This document shows, piece after piece, positions 23,812 to 33,154 of a DNA stretch of 64,000 bases. A model generated the notes under the pieces. That model worked only from the letters and a program-made list of their open reading frames with translations, ran no database searches and had not been told where the DNA came from. The translations under genes were made by a program, and so were the position numbers. The stretch covers positions 1 to 64,000 of the forward strand of contig CAYRUH010000017.1 in assembly GCA_964427415.1 (NCBI GenBank), written 5' to 3'. The stretch comes from Lentisalinibacter sp964427415 (GTDB lineage: Bacteria; Pseudomonadota; Gammaproteobacteria; Steroidobacterales; Woeseiaceae). Position 1 is the stretch's first letter. The number at the start of each line of letters is the position of its first letter.

Positions 23812-23862
23812 CGACCGTCATTTTTGGCCTCTCAACACGGATTTCTTGCCTGAAGCGTCAAT

Positions 23863-23874
23863 TTGGTATACCAA
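23863..23874. promoter_or_regulatory. Operator palindrome 3, probable GntR site
   Basis: The perfect 12-base palindrome TTGGTATACCAA lies 29 bases before the hydantoinase A start. It could overlap a promoter (TTGCCT at 23847 with TATACC as -10), so binding would block RNA polymerase. Confidence 0.75.
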
Positions 23875-23903
23875 TTGCGCTTTAGCGGGATCCGGAGAGC
23901 ACC

Positions 23904-25997
23904 ATGCAGCGGGCGGGGCTCGACATCGGCGGCACATTCACCGACCTCGTCTTCTGGGATGACGAGGCGGCCGACGTCGTGGTGCACAAGCTGCCGTCCA
24001 CGCCCGACGATCCCGCCCGGGCGGGACTGGAAGGCCTGGCGGAACTCCTGCGCCGGGCCGGACGCCGCCCCGAGGATCTCGATTTCCTCGTCCACGGCAC
24101 CACCGTGGCCACCAATATCCTGCTGGAGAAAAACGGCGCCCGGGTCGGCATGATCACCACCCGCGGCTTCCGCGACGTGCTCCACATCGGCCGCAAGGAC
24201 CGGCCTTACAACTTCTCCCACGCGCAGGAGGTGCCGCGCCAGAGCTCGCCGCTGGTCCGTCGCCGTCATCGCCTGCCGGTCAGCGAGCGCATTACCGCGC
24301 CGCACGGCGAGGTGGCCACGGCGCTCGCCGAGGACGAGGTGCGCGAGGCCGCGCGGCGGCTGGCGGCCGACGGGGTGGATGCCATCGCGGTGTGTTGCCT
24401 CATGTCGTTCCTGAACCCGGCCCACGAACGGCGCATCCGCGACATCATCGAGGAGGAGGCGCCCGGCCTCTACGTCTCGCTCAGCCACGCGGTGACGCCG
24501 CTGTACCGGGAGTACGAGCGGTTCTCGACCACGGCGCTGAACGCCTACGTGGGGCCCCGCACGGCCCGCTATCTGGACCGCTTCGCGGCCGAACTCGCCG
24601 CCATGAACGTGGCCAGCGATCTGAATCTGATGACCTCCGCCGGCGGCCTCGTGCCCGCCGCGGAGGCCCGCGAGCGCCCGGTGTCGCTGCTGTTGTCGGG
24701 CCCGGTCGGTGCCCTCATCGCCGGCATCCGCGTGGGCGAGCAGACCGACAATCCGAGCGTGATCACCCTAGACGTGGGCGGCACGTCGGCGGACATCGGC
24801 GTGGCGCCCGCGGGCGATCTGCGCATGAAGCATCTCCTAGACACCCGGGTGGGCGCCTACGACGCCATGATCCCGATGGTCGACATCGACACCATCGGCG
24901 CGGGCGGCGGTTCGATCGCCTGGCGGGATGAAGGCGGCATGTTCCGGGTCGGGCCGCGCAGCGCCGGCGCGGTGCCCGGACCCGCGTGCTACGGGCGCGG
25001 CGGCTCCGAGGCCACGGTCACCGACGCCATGGTGGTGCTCGGCTGGTTCCGCGAGGAGGCACTCGCGGCCTCCGGTCTGACCGTCGACGTCGCGGCCGCC
25101 AGTGAGGCGGTGCGCAGCCGCATCGCCGAGCCGCTGGGGCTCGGCCTGTACGAGGCCGCTGCAGGCATCTACCGCATCGCCGTCAGCAACATGGTGGAGG
25201 CCATACGGATCAACAGCGTAACCAAGGGCTACGACCCGAGGGATTTCGCACTGGTGCCCTACGGCGGCGCCGGTGCGGCGTTCGCCTGCGAGGCCGCGTT
25301 CCAGCTGGCAGTCCCCCGGGTGGTCGTGCCGACGCGCCCGGGCGTGGGCGCGGCAGCCGGGCTGCTGGCCACCGATACCCGCTACGAGTACCGGGCCACG
25401 CTGTGGGCGTCGCTGCAGGAGCCGGACGCCGCACGCATCGAGTCCGCCTATCGCACCCTCGCCGAGCAGGCAGCGGGGCAGCTCCTGCGCGCGGGTTTTG
25501 CAGAGGAGGACACCACGCTGTGCTGGCTCGCCGAATGCCGCTACGTGGGGCAGGGCTACGAGCTTCCCGTGGAGGTACCGGCTCCGCCGGTCGAAGGCGA
25601 CTGGGTGGCCGCGGTGATCGAGGGTTTCCATCGCGCCCACGAGCAGGCCTACCTGCGCCGCTTCGACGACAAGCCGGTGATGATCGTCAACGTCGGTCTC
25701 GCCGGTATCGGCCACGTACCGCCGCCGGTCACGCCGGAGGTGGAGGCGGGCGGCGCGGAACCGGACGAGGCAGCGCGGCTCGATACGCGCGCGGTGCGTT
25801 TCGTGCAGGGCAACGAGGCTATCGGCCACGAGACCGCGTTCTATGCCCGTTCCGCGCTGAAGGCCGGCAACCGGATCGCCGGCCCGGCGGTCATCGAGCA
25901 GGCGGATACCACCACCATACTGCCGCCCGGCACGCTGGCCGAGGTCGACCGCTACGGCAATCTCATCGTGGGTTTCACGGAGCGGGCGGATGGCTGA
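23904..25997 (+). CDS. Hydantoinase/oxoprolinase subunit A (HyuA family)
   Basis: 697 residues. The N-terminal GLDIGGTFTDLVFWDD and VHGTTVATNILLEKNGARVG plus the central ITLDVGGTSADIG and TIGAGGGSIAWRDEGG phosphate motifs define the ASKHA-fold ATPase of N-methylhydantoinase A, 5-oxoprolinase and acetone carboxylase relatives. With subunit B it would open a cyclic imide or lactam using ATP. The substrate (hydantoin, 5-oxoproline, succinimide-like or other) cannot be told from sequence. ATG 23904 follows a GGAGAG ribosome-binding site. It overlaps hyuB by 8 bases and is preceded by two GntR operators. Confidence 0.92.
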   Translation: MQRAGLDIGGTFTDLVFWDDEAADVVVHKLPSTPDDPARAGLEGLAELLRRAGRRPEDLDFLVHGTTVATNILLEKNGARVGMITTRGFRDVLHIGRKDRPYNFSHAQEVPRQSSPLVRRRHRLPVSERITAPHGEVATALAEDEVREAARRLAADGVDAIAVCCLMSFLNPAHERRIRDIIEEEAPGLYVSLSHAVTPLYREYERFSTTALNAYVGPRTARYLDRFAAELAAMNVASDLNLMTSAGGLVPAAEARERPVSLLLSGPVGALIAGIRVGEQTDNPSVITLDVGGTSADIGVAPAGDLRMKHLLDTRVGAYDAMIPMVDIDTIGAGGGSIAWRDEGGMFRVGPRSAGAVPGPACYGRGGSEATVTDAMVVLGWFREEALAASGLTVDVAAASEAVRSRIAEPLGLGLYEAAAGIYRIAVSNMVEAIRINSVTKGYDPRDFALVPYGGAGAAFACEAAFQLAVPRVVVPTRPGVGAAAGLLATDTRYEYRATLWASLQEPDAARIESAYRTLAEQAAGQLLRAGFAEEDTTLCWLAECRYVGQGYELPVEVPAPPVEGDWVAAVIEGFHRAHEQAYLRRFDDKPVMIVNVGLAGIGHVPPPVTPEVEAGGAEPDEAARLDTRAVRFVQGNEAIGHETAFYARSALKAGNRIAGPAVIEQADTTTILPPGTLAEVDRYGNLIVGFTERADG

Positions 25998-27852
25998 GGG
26001 CGTGCGCAAGCTGGAAGACGCCGCCGCCGTCGACCGCGCTGCGGCTCGCTCGACCGGCATCGGCGCTGATGTCGAGCGGCGCTGGCAGCGGGTGGCCGTG
26101 GATCCGGTCACGCTGCAGGTGGCGGGCGGCGCACTGCATGCGGTGGCGAGGGAGATGGCCGAGCTGCTCTACCGCATGGCGTACTCCTCCATCATGCGCG
26201 AGTCCCGGGATATCGGTGCCGGCATTCTGGATTTCCACGGCCGCCAGATCTGCGAGAGCGACTCGACGCCGATGCACTGTGGCTCGCTGCCCGCCTACGT
26301 GCGCGGCATCGACCGCAAGCACCGCGGCAGCTACGCCCCCGGCGACGTCATCCTGCACAACCATCCCTATCACGGCGCCTCCCATGCGCCGGACTACGGC
26401 GTGCTGGTGCCCATCTTCGCGGACGAGCGGCACATCGGCTTCGCCGGCTGCACCGGGCACATGGTGGACATCGGTGCGGCGACGCCCGGCTTTTCCGTCG
26501 ACGTGCCGGACTTCTGGGCGGAAGGCCAGGTGATCGACGCCGTGAAGATCTACGAGGCGGGCAGGCGCGACGACGCCGTGTGGTCGCTGATCATGGACAA
26601 CGTGCGCACGCCGGAGGCGAACACCGGCGACCTAGAGGCCATGATCGCCTGCTGCCGGCTCGGCGCGCGGCGTTTCGGTGAACTGGCCGGCCGCTACGGC
26701 ATCGACACGGTGATGAGCGCCGCCGAAGAGTGGATGGACTACGCCGAGGCGCTGATGCGCCGGCGCATCGAGGCGCTGCCGGACGGGCTCTACGAGGCCC
26801 CGGCCGGCTGGCTGGAAGACGACGGCAAGCATTTCGGCGAACCCCTGCGGGTGGTCACGCGGGTGCTGGTGGACGGCAGCGACATTTACGTGGACCTGAC
26901 CGGCTCCAACGCCCAGGTGGAGACCGGCTTCAACTGCCCGTTCGAGGGCAGCGTGCTGCCGACCGCCAATTTCGCCGTGCGTGCCCTGCTCCTGGACGAG
27001 GCGAAGCCGGGCGGCCAGATACCCCAGAACGACGGCGTGTTCCGGCCGGTGCACGTCATCGCGCCGGAGGGCACCATCTTCAACCCGCAGCACCCGCACG
27101 GTTGCGAGGCCCGCTTCACCCAGATCAACCGAATCCCTGACCAGGTCATGCAATGCCTGGCCGAGGTCATGCCGGAAGCCGTCACGGCGGGGAATTCGGC
27201 CAACGTGTCCTGCTTCGCGTACAGCGGACGCGGCGGACCGGATGCAGACGATCGAGCGGACGACTACTGGGTGATCATCGAGGTGAACGAGGGTTCCTAT
27301 GGCGGCCGCCACGGCAGCGACGGTCTGGACGCCATCGATGCGCTCATGGCCAACACCCGCAACAACCCGGTGGAGGAGATGGAGCTCGGCGCGCCGCTGC
27401 TGTGCGAGCGCTACGAGTTGCGCGACGAGCCGCCCGCGGCCGGGCGCTGGCGCGGCGGCCTCGGCGCCGTGAAGCGCTGGCGCTTCCTGGCCGACACGGG
27501 CATCAGCTCCACCGGCGATAACCGCAGCATCGACCCGCCGCGCGGGCTGTTCGGCGGCGCCGACGGCCGGCCCGGCGAAGTGATACTGAATCCGGGCAGG
27601 CCCGGCGCCGAGGCGCTGCCAGCCAAGGTCTCGAATCGCCAGCTGCGCGCCGGCGACCGGCTGGAGATCCGGCTGGTGTGCGGCGGGGGCTACGGCGATC
27701 CCCGCCTGCGCGATCCGCAGGCGGTACTCGATGACGTGCTCGACGGACTGATCACGGCGGCGGAGGCCCGCCGTGACTACGGCGTCGTTCTGACGGACGA
27801 CGCATGTGACGTGGACAGGGAAGCGACGGAGAGACTCCGCTCCGGCGACTGA
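25990..27852 (+). CDS. Hydantoinase/oxoprolinase subunit B (HyuB family)
   Basis: 620 residues, overlapping hyuA by 8 bases (translational coupling). Typical HyuB features: DPVTLQVAGGALHAVAREMA, SRDIGAGILDFHGRQI, HNHPYHGASHAPDYGV and HMVDIGAATPGF in the N-half, NCPFEGSVLPTANFAVRALL in the middle, and the C-terminal GGGYGDP. The first 30 residues (rich in Ala/Arg) are longer than usual. It forms the ATP-dependent amidohydrolase with HyuA. Confidence 0.92.
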   Translation: MAEGVRKLEDAAAVDRAAARSTGIGADVERRWQRVAVDPVTLQVAGGALHAVAREMAELLYRMAYSSIMRESRDIGAGILDFHGRQICESDSTPMHCGSLPAYVRGIDRKHRGSYAPGDVILHNHPYHGASHAPDYGVLVPIFADERHIGFAGCTGHMVDIGAATPGFSVDVPDFWAEGQVIDAVKIYEAGRRDDAVWSLIMDNVRTPEANTGDLEAMIACCRLGARRFGELAGRYGIDTVMSAAEEWMDYAEALMRRRIEALPDGLYEAPAGWLEDDGKHFGEPLRVVTRVLVDGSDIYVDLTGSNAQVETGFNCPFEGSVLPTANFAVRALLLDEAKPGGQIPQNDGVFRPVHVIAPEGTIFNPQHPHGCEARFTQINRIPDQVMQCLAEVMPEAVTAGNSANVSCFAYSGRGGPDADDRADDYWVIIEVNEGSYGGRHGSDGLDAIDALMANTRNNPVEEMELGAPLLCERYELRDEPPAAGRWRGGLGAVKRWRFLADTGISSTGDNRSIDPPRGLFGGADGRPGEVILNPGRPGAEALPAKVSNRQLRAGDRLEIRLVCGGGYGDPRLRDPQAVLDDVLDGLITAAEARRDYGVVLTDDACDVDREATERLRSGD

Positions 27853-27925
27853 GCGGAGCAGCGGGAGGATACCGGTGCGCCCGCGGCGGACCACCGGAAC
27901 GGGAAGACGACCCAGGAGAGAGAAA

Positions 27926-30160
27926 ATGCGATCAGGAACCACAACCATCATGGCGGCCGTACTGCTCGCTGCGGCCGGCGCGGCCGAGGCGCAGGAGCCG
28001 GCGCTCGAGGAGATCGTCGTTACGGCGGAGAAACGGGAGGCGAGCCTGCAGGAGGTGCCCATCTCCATCGCGGCCATCAGCGGCGACCGGCTGGAGGAAC
28101 TCAACATCGACGACGTGATGGATCTGTACGTGCAGACGCCGGGCATGTCGTTCAGCCGGGCCGGCGGCGAGGCGCAGATCTACATCCGCGGCATCGGCAC
28201 CGATGCGTTCGGCGTCACCATCGACCCGAGCGTCGCGCTGCATCAGGACGGCGTCTACCTGGGACGGCCGCAAATGGGCCTCACCCAGTTCCTGGATGTC
28301 GAGCGCATCGAGATACTGAAAGGCCCCCAGGGCACGCTGTACGGGCGTAACGCCACCGGCGGCGCCATCAACATCATCTCGCGCATGCCGACGCCGGAGA
28401 CGGAGGGCTACGTGACCGCCGGTTACGGCGAGTGGGACCGGCGCGAGCTGCAGGGCGCGCTGAGCGGCCCCCTCGGCGAGAACTGGCAGGGCCGTGTCGC
28501 CGCCCGCTACCTGAAGGACGACGGCTTCACCGACGACCTGGAGCCGGGCGGCGCCGAGGAGATCGACGATCAGGACCTCATCGCCACCCGGGCGATCCTG
28601 CAGTACGAGGGCGACGACGGCGCGGACTTCACGCTGATCGCCGACTACAGCGACTTCACCAGCGGCAACCGTTCGTCGAAACCGCTGGACGACCTGTCGT
28701 TTGCCGTCGTGAACGGTGCGCTGCCCCAGGCCTTCGACGAGACCCGCAACAACCTGCCGACGTTCCACGACTGGGACACGGCCGGGCTGACGGCCACCCT
28801 GAACATCCCGGTGGGCGAGAGCATGATGCTGACCTCGGTGACCGCCTGGCGCGACTACAAGAGCGACTTTTTCTTCAACACGGACGGCACCGAGATCGAG
28901 GTGACCCGCTCCTACTTCCAGTACGCCTCCGACCAGCTGTCCCAGGAGATCCGGCTCTCCTCGACGGGCGAGGGACCGGTGCAGTGGCTCGTCGGCGGCT
29001 ACTACCTGGACGAGGACAAGGAGGGTGCGCTGGGCCTCGGCCGGGCGACCCATCCCGCCTTCGGCGTGGTGAGCTTCATCATCCCCAACACCGACGAGAC
29101 CCGTGCCAAGGCGCTGTTCGGCGAGGTGAGCTACGACTTCTCGGAGCAGTGGACGGGTACCTTCGGCCTGCGCTACTCCGACGAGGAGAAGAAGGACTTC
29201 ACCAGCGTGGGCGCCATCTTCGGCGACAACTCGGGTCTGGCGAGCCCGAATCCGGTCACCGTGTTCACCACCCGCAACTCCACGGAGAGCTGGGAAGACG
29301 TCTCACCGCGCTTCGTGCTGGAGTATCGGCCGCGGGACGCGCTGATGATCTACGGCTCGGTCACCAAGGGCTTCAAGTCCGGCGGCTGGAATGCCTTCGA
29401 TGCGACGCCGGCCTTCGAACCGGAGGAGATCTGGGCCTTCGAGACGGGCTTCAAGTCCGACAGCGCCGACGGACGCCTGCGGCTCAATGGCTCGTTCTTC
29501 TATTACGACTACACGGACCTGCAGGTCTCGACCTTCCAGGACGGCCTCACCGTGACCACCAACGCCGCCGACGCGACGGTCTGGGGCGCCGAATTGGAGC
29601 TCTCCGCCAGTCCCATCCCGGCGCTGGTCGTGAACGCGAGCATCGGCTACCTCAACACCGAGTTCGAGGAGTTCCTCTCGGCCTTCGGCCGCTGCCCCGC
29701 CGACGCGACGCCGGCCGAGCTGGCCGGACCCTGCATGGGCGTCGGTGCGGGCGAGACCCGGGTGGTGGACGTCTCGGGTAACAACCTGCAGAACGCACCG
29801 GAGTGGAAGGGCAACGTGAACGGGACTTACACCGTCGGTCTTCGCAGCGGCGCCGAGTTGCGCCTCTTCGGCCAGGTGAGCTACCAGAGCGAGCTGTTCC
29901 ACACCCAGTTCAACGACCCGCTCATCGGCCAGGATGCCACCACGCTGGTGGACGGCCGCGTGGCCTGGGTCTCGGCCGACGGCAGCTGGGAGCTGGCAGC
30001 CTACGGCAAGAACCTGACCGACGAGGAGTACTTCCAGAATACGGTGCGCTTCACCTCCCTCAGCGAGGGCAACCCGGCGGATCGCTTCAACATCGGCGCA
30101 GGGCTGGGCTATCCGGCTCCGGGCCGTTCCTGGGGCGTGGAAGCGACGCTGAGGTTCTGA
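27926..30160 (+). CDS. TonB-dependent receptor of the hydantoinase operon
   Basis: 744 residues from ATG 27926 (AGGAG eight bases upstream). Signal peptide (MAAVLLAAAGAAEAQ), TonB-box-like LEEIVVTAEKRE, plug with IYIRGIGTD and VERIEILKGPQGTLYGRNATGG, and a beta-barrel ending in Phe (WGVEATLRF). It transports a ligand across the outer membrane by TonB energy. It lies 73 bases after hyuB and before an MFS permease, so the ligand is probably the hydantoinase pathway substrate rather than a siderophore; that is inferred from context. It is a different type from the copper receptor at 7121. Confidence 0.9.
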   Translation: MRSGTTTIMAAVLLAAAGAAEAQEPALEEIVVTAEKREASLQEVPISIAAISGDRLEELNIDDVMDLYVQTPGMSFSRAGGEAQIYIRGIGTDAFGVTIDPSVALHQDGVYLGRPQMGLTQFLDVERIEILKGPQGTLYGRNATGGAINIISRMPTPETEGYVTAGYGEWDRRELQGALSGPLGENWQGRVAARYLKDDGFTDDLEPGGAEEIDDQDLIATRAILQYEGDDGADFTLIADYSDFTSGNRSSKPLDDLSFAVVNGALPQAFDETRNNLPTFHDWDTAGLTATLNIPVGESMMLTSVTAWRDYKSDFFFNTDGTEIEVTRSYFQYASDQLSQEIRLSSTGEGPVQWLVGGYYLDEDKEGALGLGRATHPAFGVVSFIIPNTDETRAKALFGEVSYDFSEQWTGTFGLRYSDEEKKDFTSVGAIFGDNSGLASPNPVTVFTTRNSTESWEDVSPRFVLEYRPRDALMIYGSVTKGFKSGGWNAFDATPAFEPEEIWAFETGFKSDSADGRLRLNGSFFYYDYTDLQVSTFQDGLTVTTNAADATVWGAELELSASPIPALVVNASIGYLNTEFEEFLSAFGRCPADATPAELAGPCMGVGAGETRVVDVSGNNLQNAPEWKGNVNGTYTVGLRSGAELRLFGQVSYQSELFHTQFNDPLIGQDATTLVDGRVAWVSADGSWELAAYGKNLTDEEYFQNTVRFTSLSEGNPADRFNIGAGLGYPAPGRSWGVEATLRF

Positions 30161-30173
30161 TCCGCATCGTGGA

Positions 30174-30209
30174 CGCGCCGCCGCCGGCCTGAACGCCGGC
30201 GGCGGCGCG
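30174..30209 (+). other. 15-bp perfect GC hairpin between TonB receptor and MFS genes
   Basis: CGCGCCGCCGCCGGC (30174-30188) pairs perfectly with 30195-30209 around a 6-base loop CTGAAC. There is no T-run. It starts 13 bases after the receptor stop codon and ends 13 bases before the permease ATG. It may act as an mRNA-processing or 3'-stabilising element, letting the receptor be made at a different level from downstream genes. Confidence 0.6.
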
Positions 30210-30222
30210 CCCGCAACGGGGA

Positions 30223-31620
30223 ATGCCCATGGTCGATAAGGAGGCCCACAGGGAGACCGATACGGAGGTCGATACCGAGCTCCGGGTCCCACAGGGAGCG
30301 GTAACTGCCGCGCCGCCCATGGCCTGGTATGCCGTGGGCATCCTGACGGTGGCCTACACCTTCTCCTATATCGACCGTCAGATTCTCTCCCTGATGGTCG
30401 GTCCCATCCGGGCGGACCTGGGCATCAGCGACTCGGCTTTCAGCCTCCTGCACGGGCTGGCGTTCGCCGTCTTCTACACGCTGCTCGGTGTGCCCATCGG
30501 GCGCCTCGCCGACCGCAGAAACCGGCGCAACATCATCGCGCTGGGAGTGGCGTTCTGGAGTATCGCCACCGTCTGCTGCGGCCTGGCCCGCTCGTTCTGG
30601 CAACTGTTCGCCGCGCGGGTCGCCGTCGGAGTGGGCGAGGCGGCGCTCTCTCCCGCCGCCTATTCCATGCTGGCGGACCTGTTCCCGAAGGAGAAGCTGG
30701 GCCGGGCTATCGGCATCTACTCCAGCGGCGTGTTCGTGGGCATCGGCCTGTCGTTCATCATCGGCGGCGTGCTCATCGCCACCATCGAGGCGATGGGCGG
30801 CATCACCCTGCCGCTGGTCGGCCACCTGGCGGCCTGGCAGGCCACCTTCATGATCGTGGGCGCGCCAGGGCTGCTGGTGGCGCTGTTCATGCTGACGCTG
30901 AAGGAGCCGGAGCGCCGGGGCCGGGGCGACCTGGTCGGCTCCATGCCCGTATCGGAAGTGATCGCCTATGCCGTGCGCAACCGGAGGGTGTATGCGCTGC
31001 ACTTCGTCGGCTTCGCGATGATCACGCTGATGTTCAACGGCATCATGGCCTGGGCGGCCGAGTATTTCATCCGCATCCACGGCGTGGACCGGGGCGCCAT
31101 CGGGCCGCAGCTCGGCCTGCTGACGGTGGTCTTCGGCGGGCTGGGCATCATCTGCGGCGGCCTGTTCTCCGACTGGCTCTCGGCCCGGGGTCATACCGAC
31201 GCCCCGGTGAAAGCGGCGCTCACGGGCGCCATCTGCCTGACGCCGGTGGCGGTGACCGCCACGCTGGTGCCCGACCCGCGCCTGTCCCTGATCCTGTTCG
31301 CTCCGGTACTGTTCTTCTCCAGCTTCCCGTTCGGTCCGGCGGCCGCCGGGTTGCAGCTCATGACGCCGCCCGCCATGCGGGCGCAGATGTCGGCGGTGTA
31401 TCTTTTCGTGGTGAATCTCACCGGCATCGGCTTCGGCGGCACGGCCACGGCGCTCGTGACCGATTTCGTCTTCCGTGACGACATGATGCTGCACTGGTCC
31501 ATCGCCACCATCGCGCTGGTGGGCGGGATACTCTCGATCGGCCTGCTCACGCTTGCGCAGAAGCCGTTCCGGCGCACCATCGCCGAACTCTCGGCGCCTG
31601 CCGGGGAGGTCGTCGGGTGA
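30223..31620 (+). CDS. MFS transporter (spinster-like/ACS-type)
   Basis: 465 residues, 12 predicted membrane helices after a hydrophilic 30-residue N-terminus. TM1 has the typical YTFSYIDRQILSLMVGPI, the loop 2-3 signature is GRLADRRNRRNIIALG, and VGVGEAALSPAAYSMLADLF follows in TM4-5. These mark the spinster-like MFS branch that includes many organic-acid and unknown-substrate permeases. Its place after the TonB receptor suggests it moves the same compound, or an opened product, across the inner membrane. The last codon overlaps the next gene (GTGA). Confidence 0.88.
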   Translation: MPMVDKEAHRETDTEVDTELRVPQGAVTAAPPMAWYAVGILTVAYTFSYIDRQILSLMVGPIRADLGISDSAFSLLHGLAFAVFYTLLGVPIGRLADRRNRRNIIALGVAFWSIATVCCGLARSFWQLFAARVAVGVGEAALSPAAYSMLADLFPKEKLGRAIGIYSSGVFVGIGLSFIIGGVLIATIEAMGGITLPLVGHLAAWQATFMIVGAPGLLVALFMLTLKEPERRGRGDLVGSMPVSEVIAYAVRNRRVYALHFVGFAMITLMFNGIMAWAAEYFIRIHGVDRGAIGPQLGLLTVVFGGLGIICGGLFSDWLSARGHTDAPVKAALTGAICLTPVAVTATLVPDPRLSLILFAPVLFFSSFPFGPAAAGLQLMTPPAMRAQMSAVYLFVVNLTGIGFGGTATALVTDFVFRDDMMLHWSIATIALVGGILSIGLLTLAQKPFRRTIAELSAPAGEVVG

Positions 31621-32432
31621 CGGCGGCCTGCTGCCTGCCCGTGGATCACGTCGGCATCCTCGGTGAGGCCATCGCGCCCCTGAAGCGGGACTGGCAGGCG
31701 CTGGGTTTTCGGGTCGTAGGGCCCGAGGAGCTGATCGGCATCGACGGCGCCGGCGAGCCCCGGGGCCTGGGGCAGTTCAGCGCCCACGTGATGTTCGACA
31801 AAAACTACATCGAGCTGACCGCGGTCGAGCGGCCGTCGCCGGGCCATCACCTCACCCGATTCCTGGACAGCGGCGGCGGCCTGCGCCTGGTCATCCTCGC
31901 CGCCGACGACATCGAGTCGCGGCGGGCGGCGCTGCAGGCGCGTGGGCTGGCGCCGGGGCCGGTGAGCCAGGCGGCCCGCGACATCCACTACGGTGGCGGC
32001 GGCACCGCGCGGTTCCGCTGGTTCCCCGTTGCCGCCGATGCCTGCCCGGACGTACTGATGGCCTGCGTGCGCCACGAGACGCCGGACATCGTCTTCCAGC
32101 CGGAGGTCGCCCGGCACCCGAACACCGCGTCCGGCATCACGCGGCTCCTTTATACGGGGGAACGACTCCCGGCCGGTTACGCTGCCCTCGCCGCCGAGGA
32201 GGGAGTCGCGCTGGAAGCCCGGCCGGTCGCGGCCCTGACCGAGCTGTTCGGTGATTCCCTCGGCGGCTGCCCCCCGTTCGCCGGCCTCGCGGTCTCGGTA
32301 CGAGATCTGCAGGCGGCGGCGGCCGCACTGACGGCCAATGCCGTGCCGTTCCGGCGGGTGCCTGCGGGGCTGGCCATTGCCCCGGAGTACGCCGGCGGCG
32401 TCGGCGTGGTGTTCGAGCCGGAGGCGTCGTGA
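31617..32432 (+). CDS. Glyoxalase-like (VOC-fold) protein
   Basis: 271 residues from GTG 31617, overlapping the MFS stop by 4 bases. The N-terminal half VDHVGILGEAIAPLKRDWQALGF, then HVMFDKNYIELTAVERPSP, matches the glyoxalase-like domain (PF13468-type), with a second, weaker betaalphabeta unit from about residue 165. His (VDHVG) and Glu (YIELT) are placed as VOC metal ligands. VOC proteins include glyoxalase I, fosfomycin-type thiol transferases and isomerases. With two GSTs immediately downstream, a glutathione-linked reaction is a reasonable inference. Confidence 0.75.
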   Translation: MTAACCLPVDHVGILGEAIAPLKRDWQALGFRVVGPEELIGIDGAGEPRGLGQFSAHVMFDKNYIELTAVERPSPGHHLTRFLDSGGGLRLVILAADDIESRRAALQARGLAPGPVSQAARDIHYGGGGTARFRWFPVAADACPDVLMACVRHETPDIVFQPEVARHPNTASGITRLLYTGERLPAGYAALAAEEGVALEARPVAALTELFGDSLGGCPPFAGLAVSVRDLQAAAAALTANAVPFRRVPAGLAIAPEYAGGVGVVFEPEAS

Positions 32433-33154
32433 GGCTCTTCTACTCGCCGTTCCACGACTTCGCCCACAAGGTGCTCGTGGTGGCTCACGAGGCCGGACTG
32501 GCCGGCGAGATCGTGACCGTGCCGTCGTTCCCGTTCCGTAATCTGGACGGGCAATGGGTGGCCGGCCGCTACGACACGACGGCCCTCAACCCGCTCGGCA
32601 CGGTGCCGTTCCTCGCGCTGGACGACGGCACCGTGCTGTACCAGAGTCAGGTCGTGGTGGAGTACCTCGACAGCCTGTCCCGGAGCGAGCCCCTGTATCC
32701 GACCGGCGGGCTGGCCCGCTTCGACGCACTGCGCAGGCTGTCGCTGGGCGATGCCCTGTTCGAGGCCGCGGTGCAGATGAGCATGGAGTGCTGGCGCGAC
32801 CCGGCGGAGCGCCGGTCCGAACTGTTCGACTGGCTGTGGCCGAAGCTGACCCGCTCGTTCGATCGGCTGGAGCGGGAGGCGGGGGAGTGGCGTGGCTTCG
32901 ACATCGGCCATGCCGGGCTCCTGCAGGGTGTGAGTTACGTCGACGGCTGGGCGAGCGGCCGGGACGGCATCCCCGGCAATCCGTGCGGCGCGTGGCGCAG
33001 TCGCTGGCCCGGCCTCGGCGCGTGGTTCGCCACGGCTCTGGAGCGGCCGTCGGTGAGCAGCCACTACCGCCGGCCCTACGGCGGCGACACGTCGCCGGAG
33101 CAGCACCGCGCGGCGGTGGAGGCCGTGCTGGCCGCGCAGGAGGCGAGGGCATGA
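32429..33154 (+). CDS. Glutathione S-transferase family protein (first)
   Basis: 241 residues from GTG 32429, overlapping the upstream stop (GTGA). The N-terminal thioredoxin-like domain begins LFYSPFHDFAHKVLVVAHEA and has the GSH-contact NPLGTVPFLAL and YQSQVVVEYLDSL segments, followed by an all-helical C-domain. In place of the usual catalytic Ser/Cys after the first strand it has SPFHDF. It may act as transferase, isomerase or GSH lyase. It is followed by a second, different GST with overlapping stop and start. Confidence 0.85.
   Translation: MRLFYSPFHDFAHKVLVVAHEAGLAGEIVTVPSFPFRNLDGQWVAGRYDTTALNPLGTVPFLALDDGTVLYQSQVVVEYLDSLSRSEPLYPTGGLARFDALRRLSLGDALFEAAVQMSMECWRDPAERRSELFDWLWPKLTRSFDRLEREAGEWRGFDIGHAGLLQGVSYVDGWASGRDGIPGNPCGAWRSRWPGLGAWFATALERPSVSSHYRRPYGGDTSPEQHRAAVEAVLAAQEARA

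Noticed and set aside
30109..31494. Minus-strand open frame of 461 codons opposite the MFS permease
   Set aside because: Composition is His/Arg/Gln-rich and matches no family; the other strand has the full permease.
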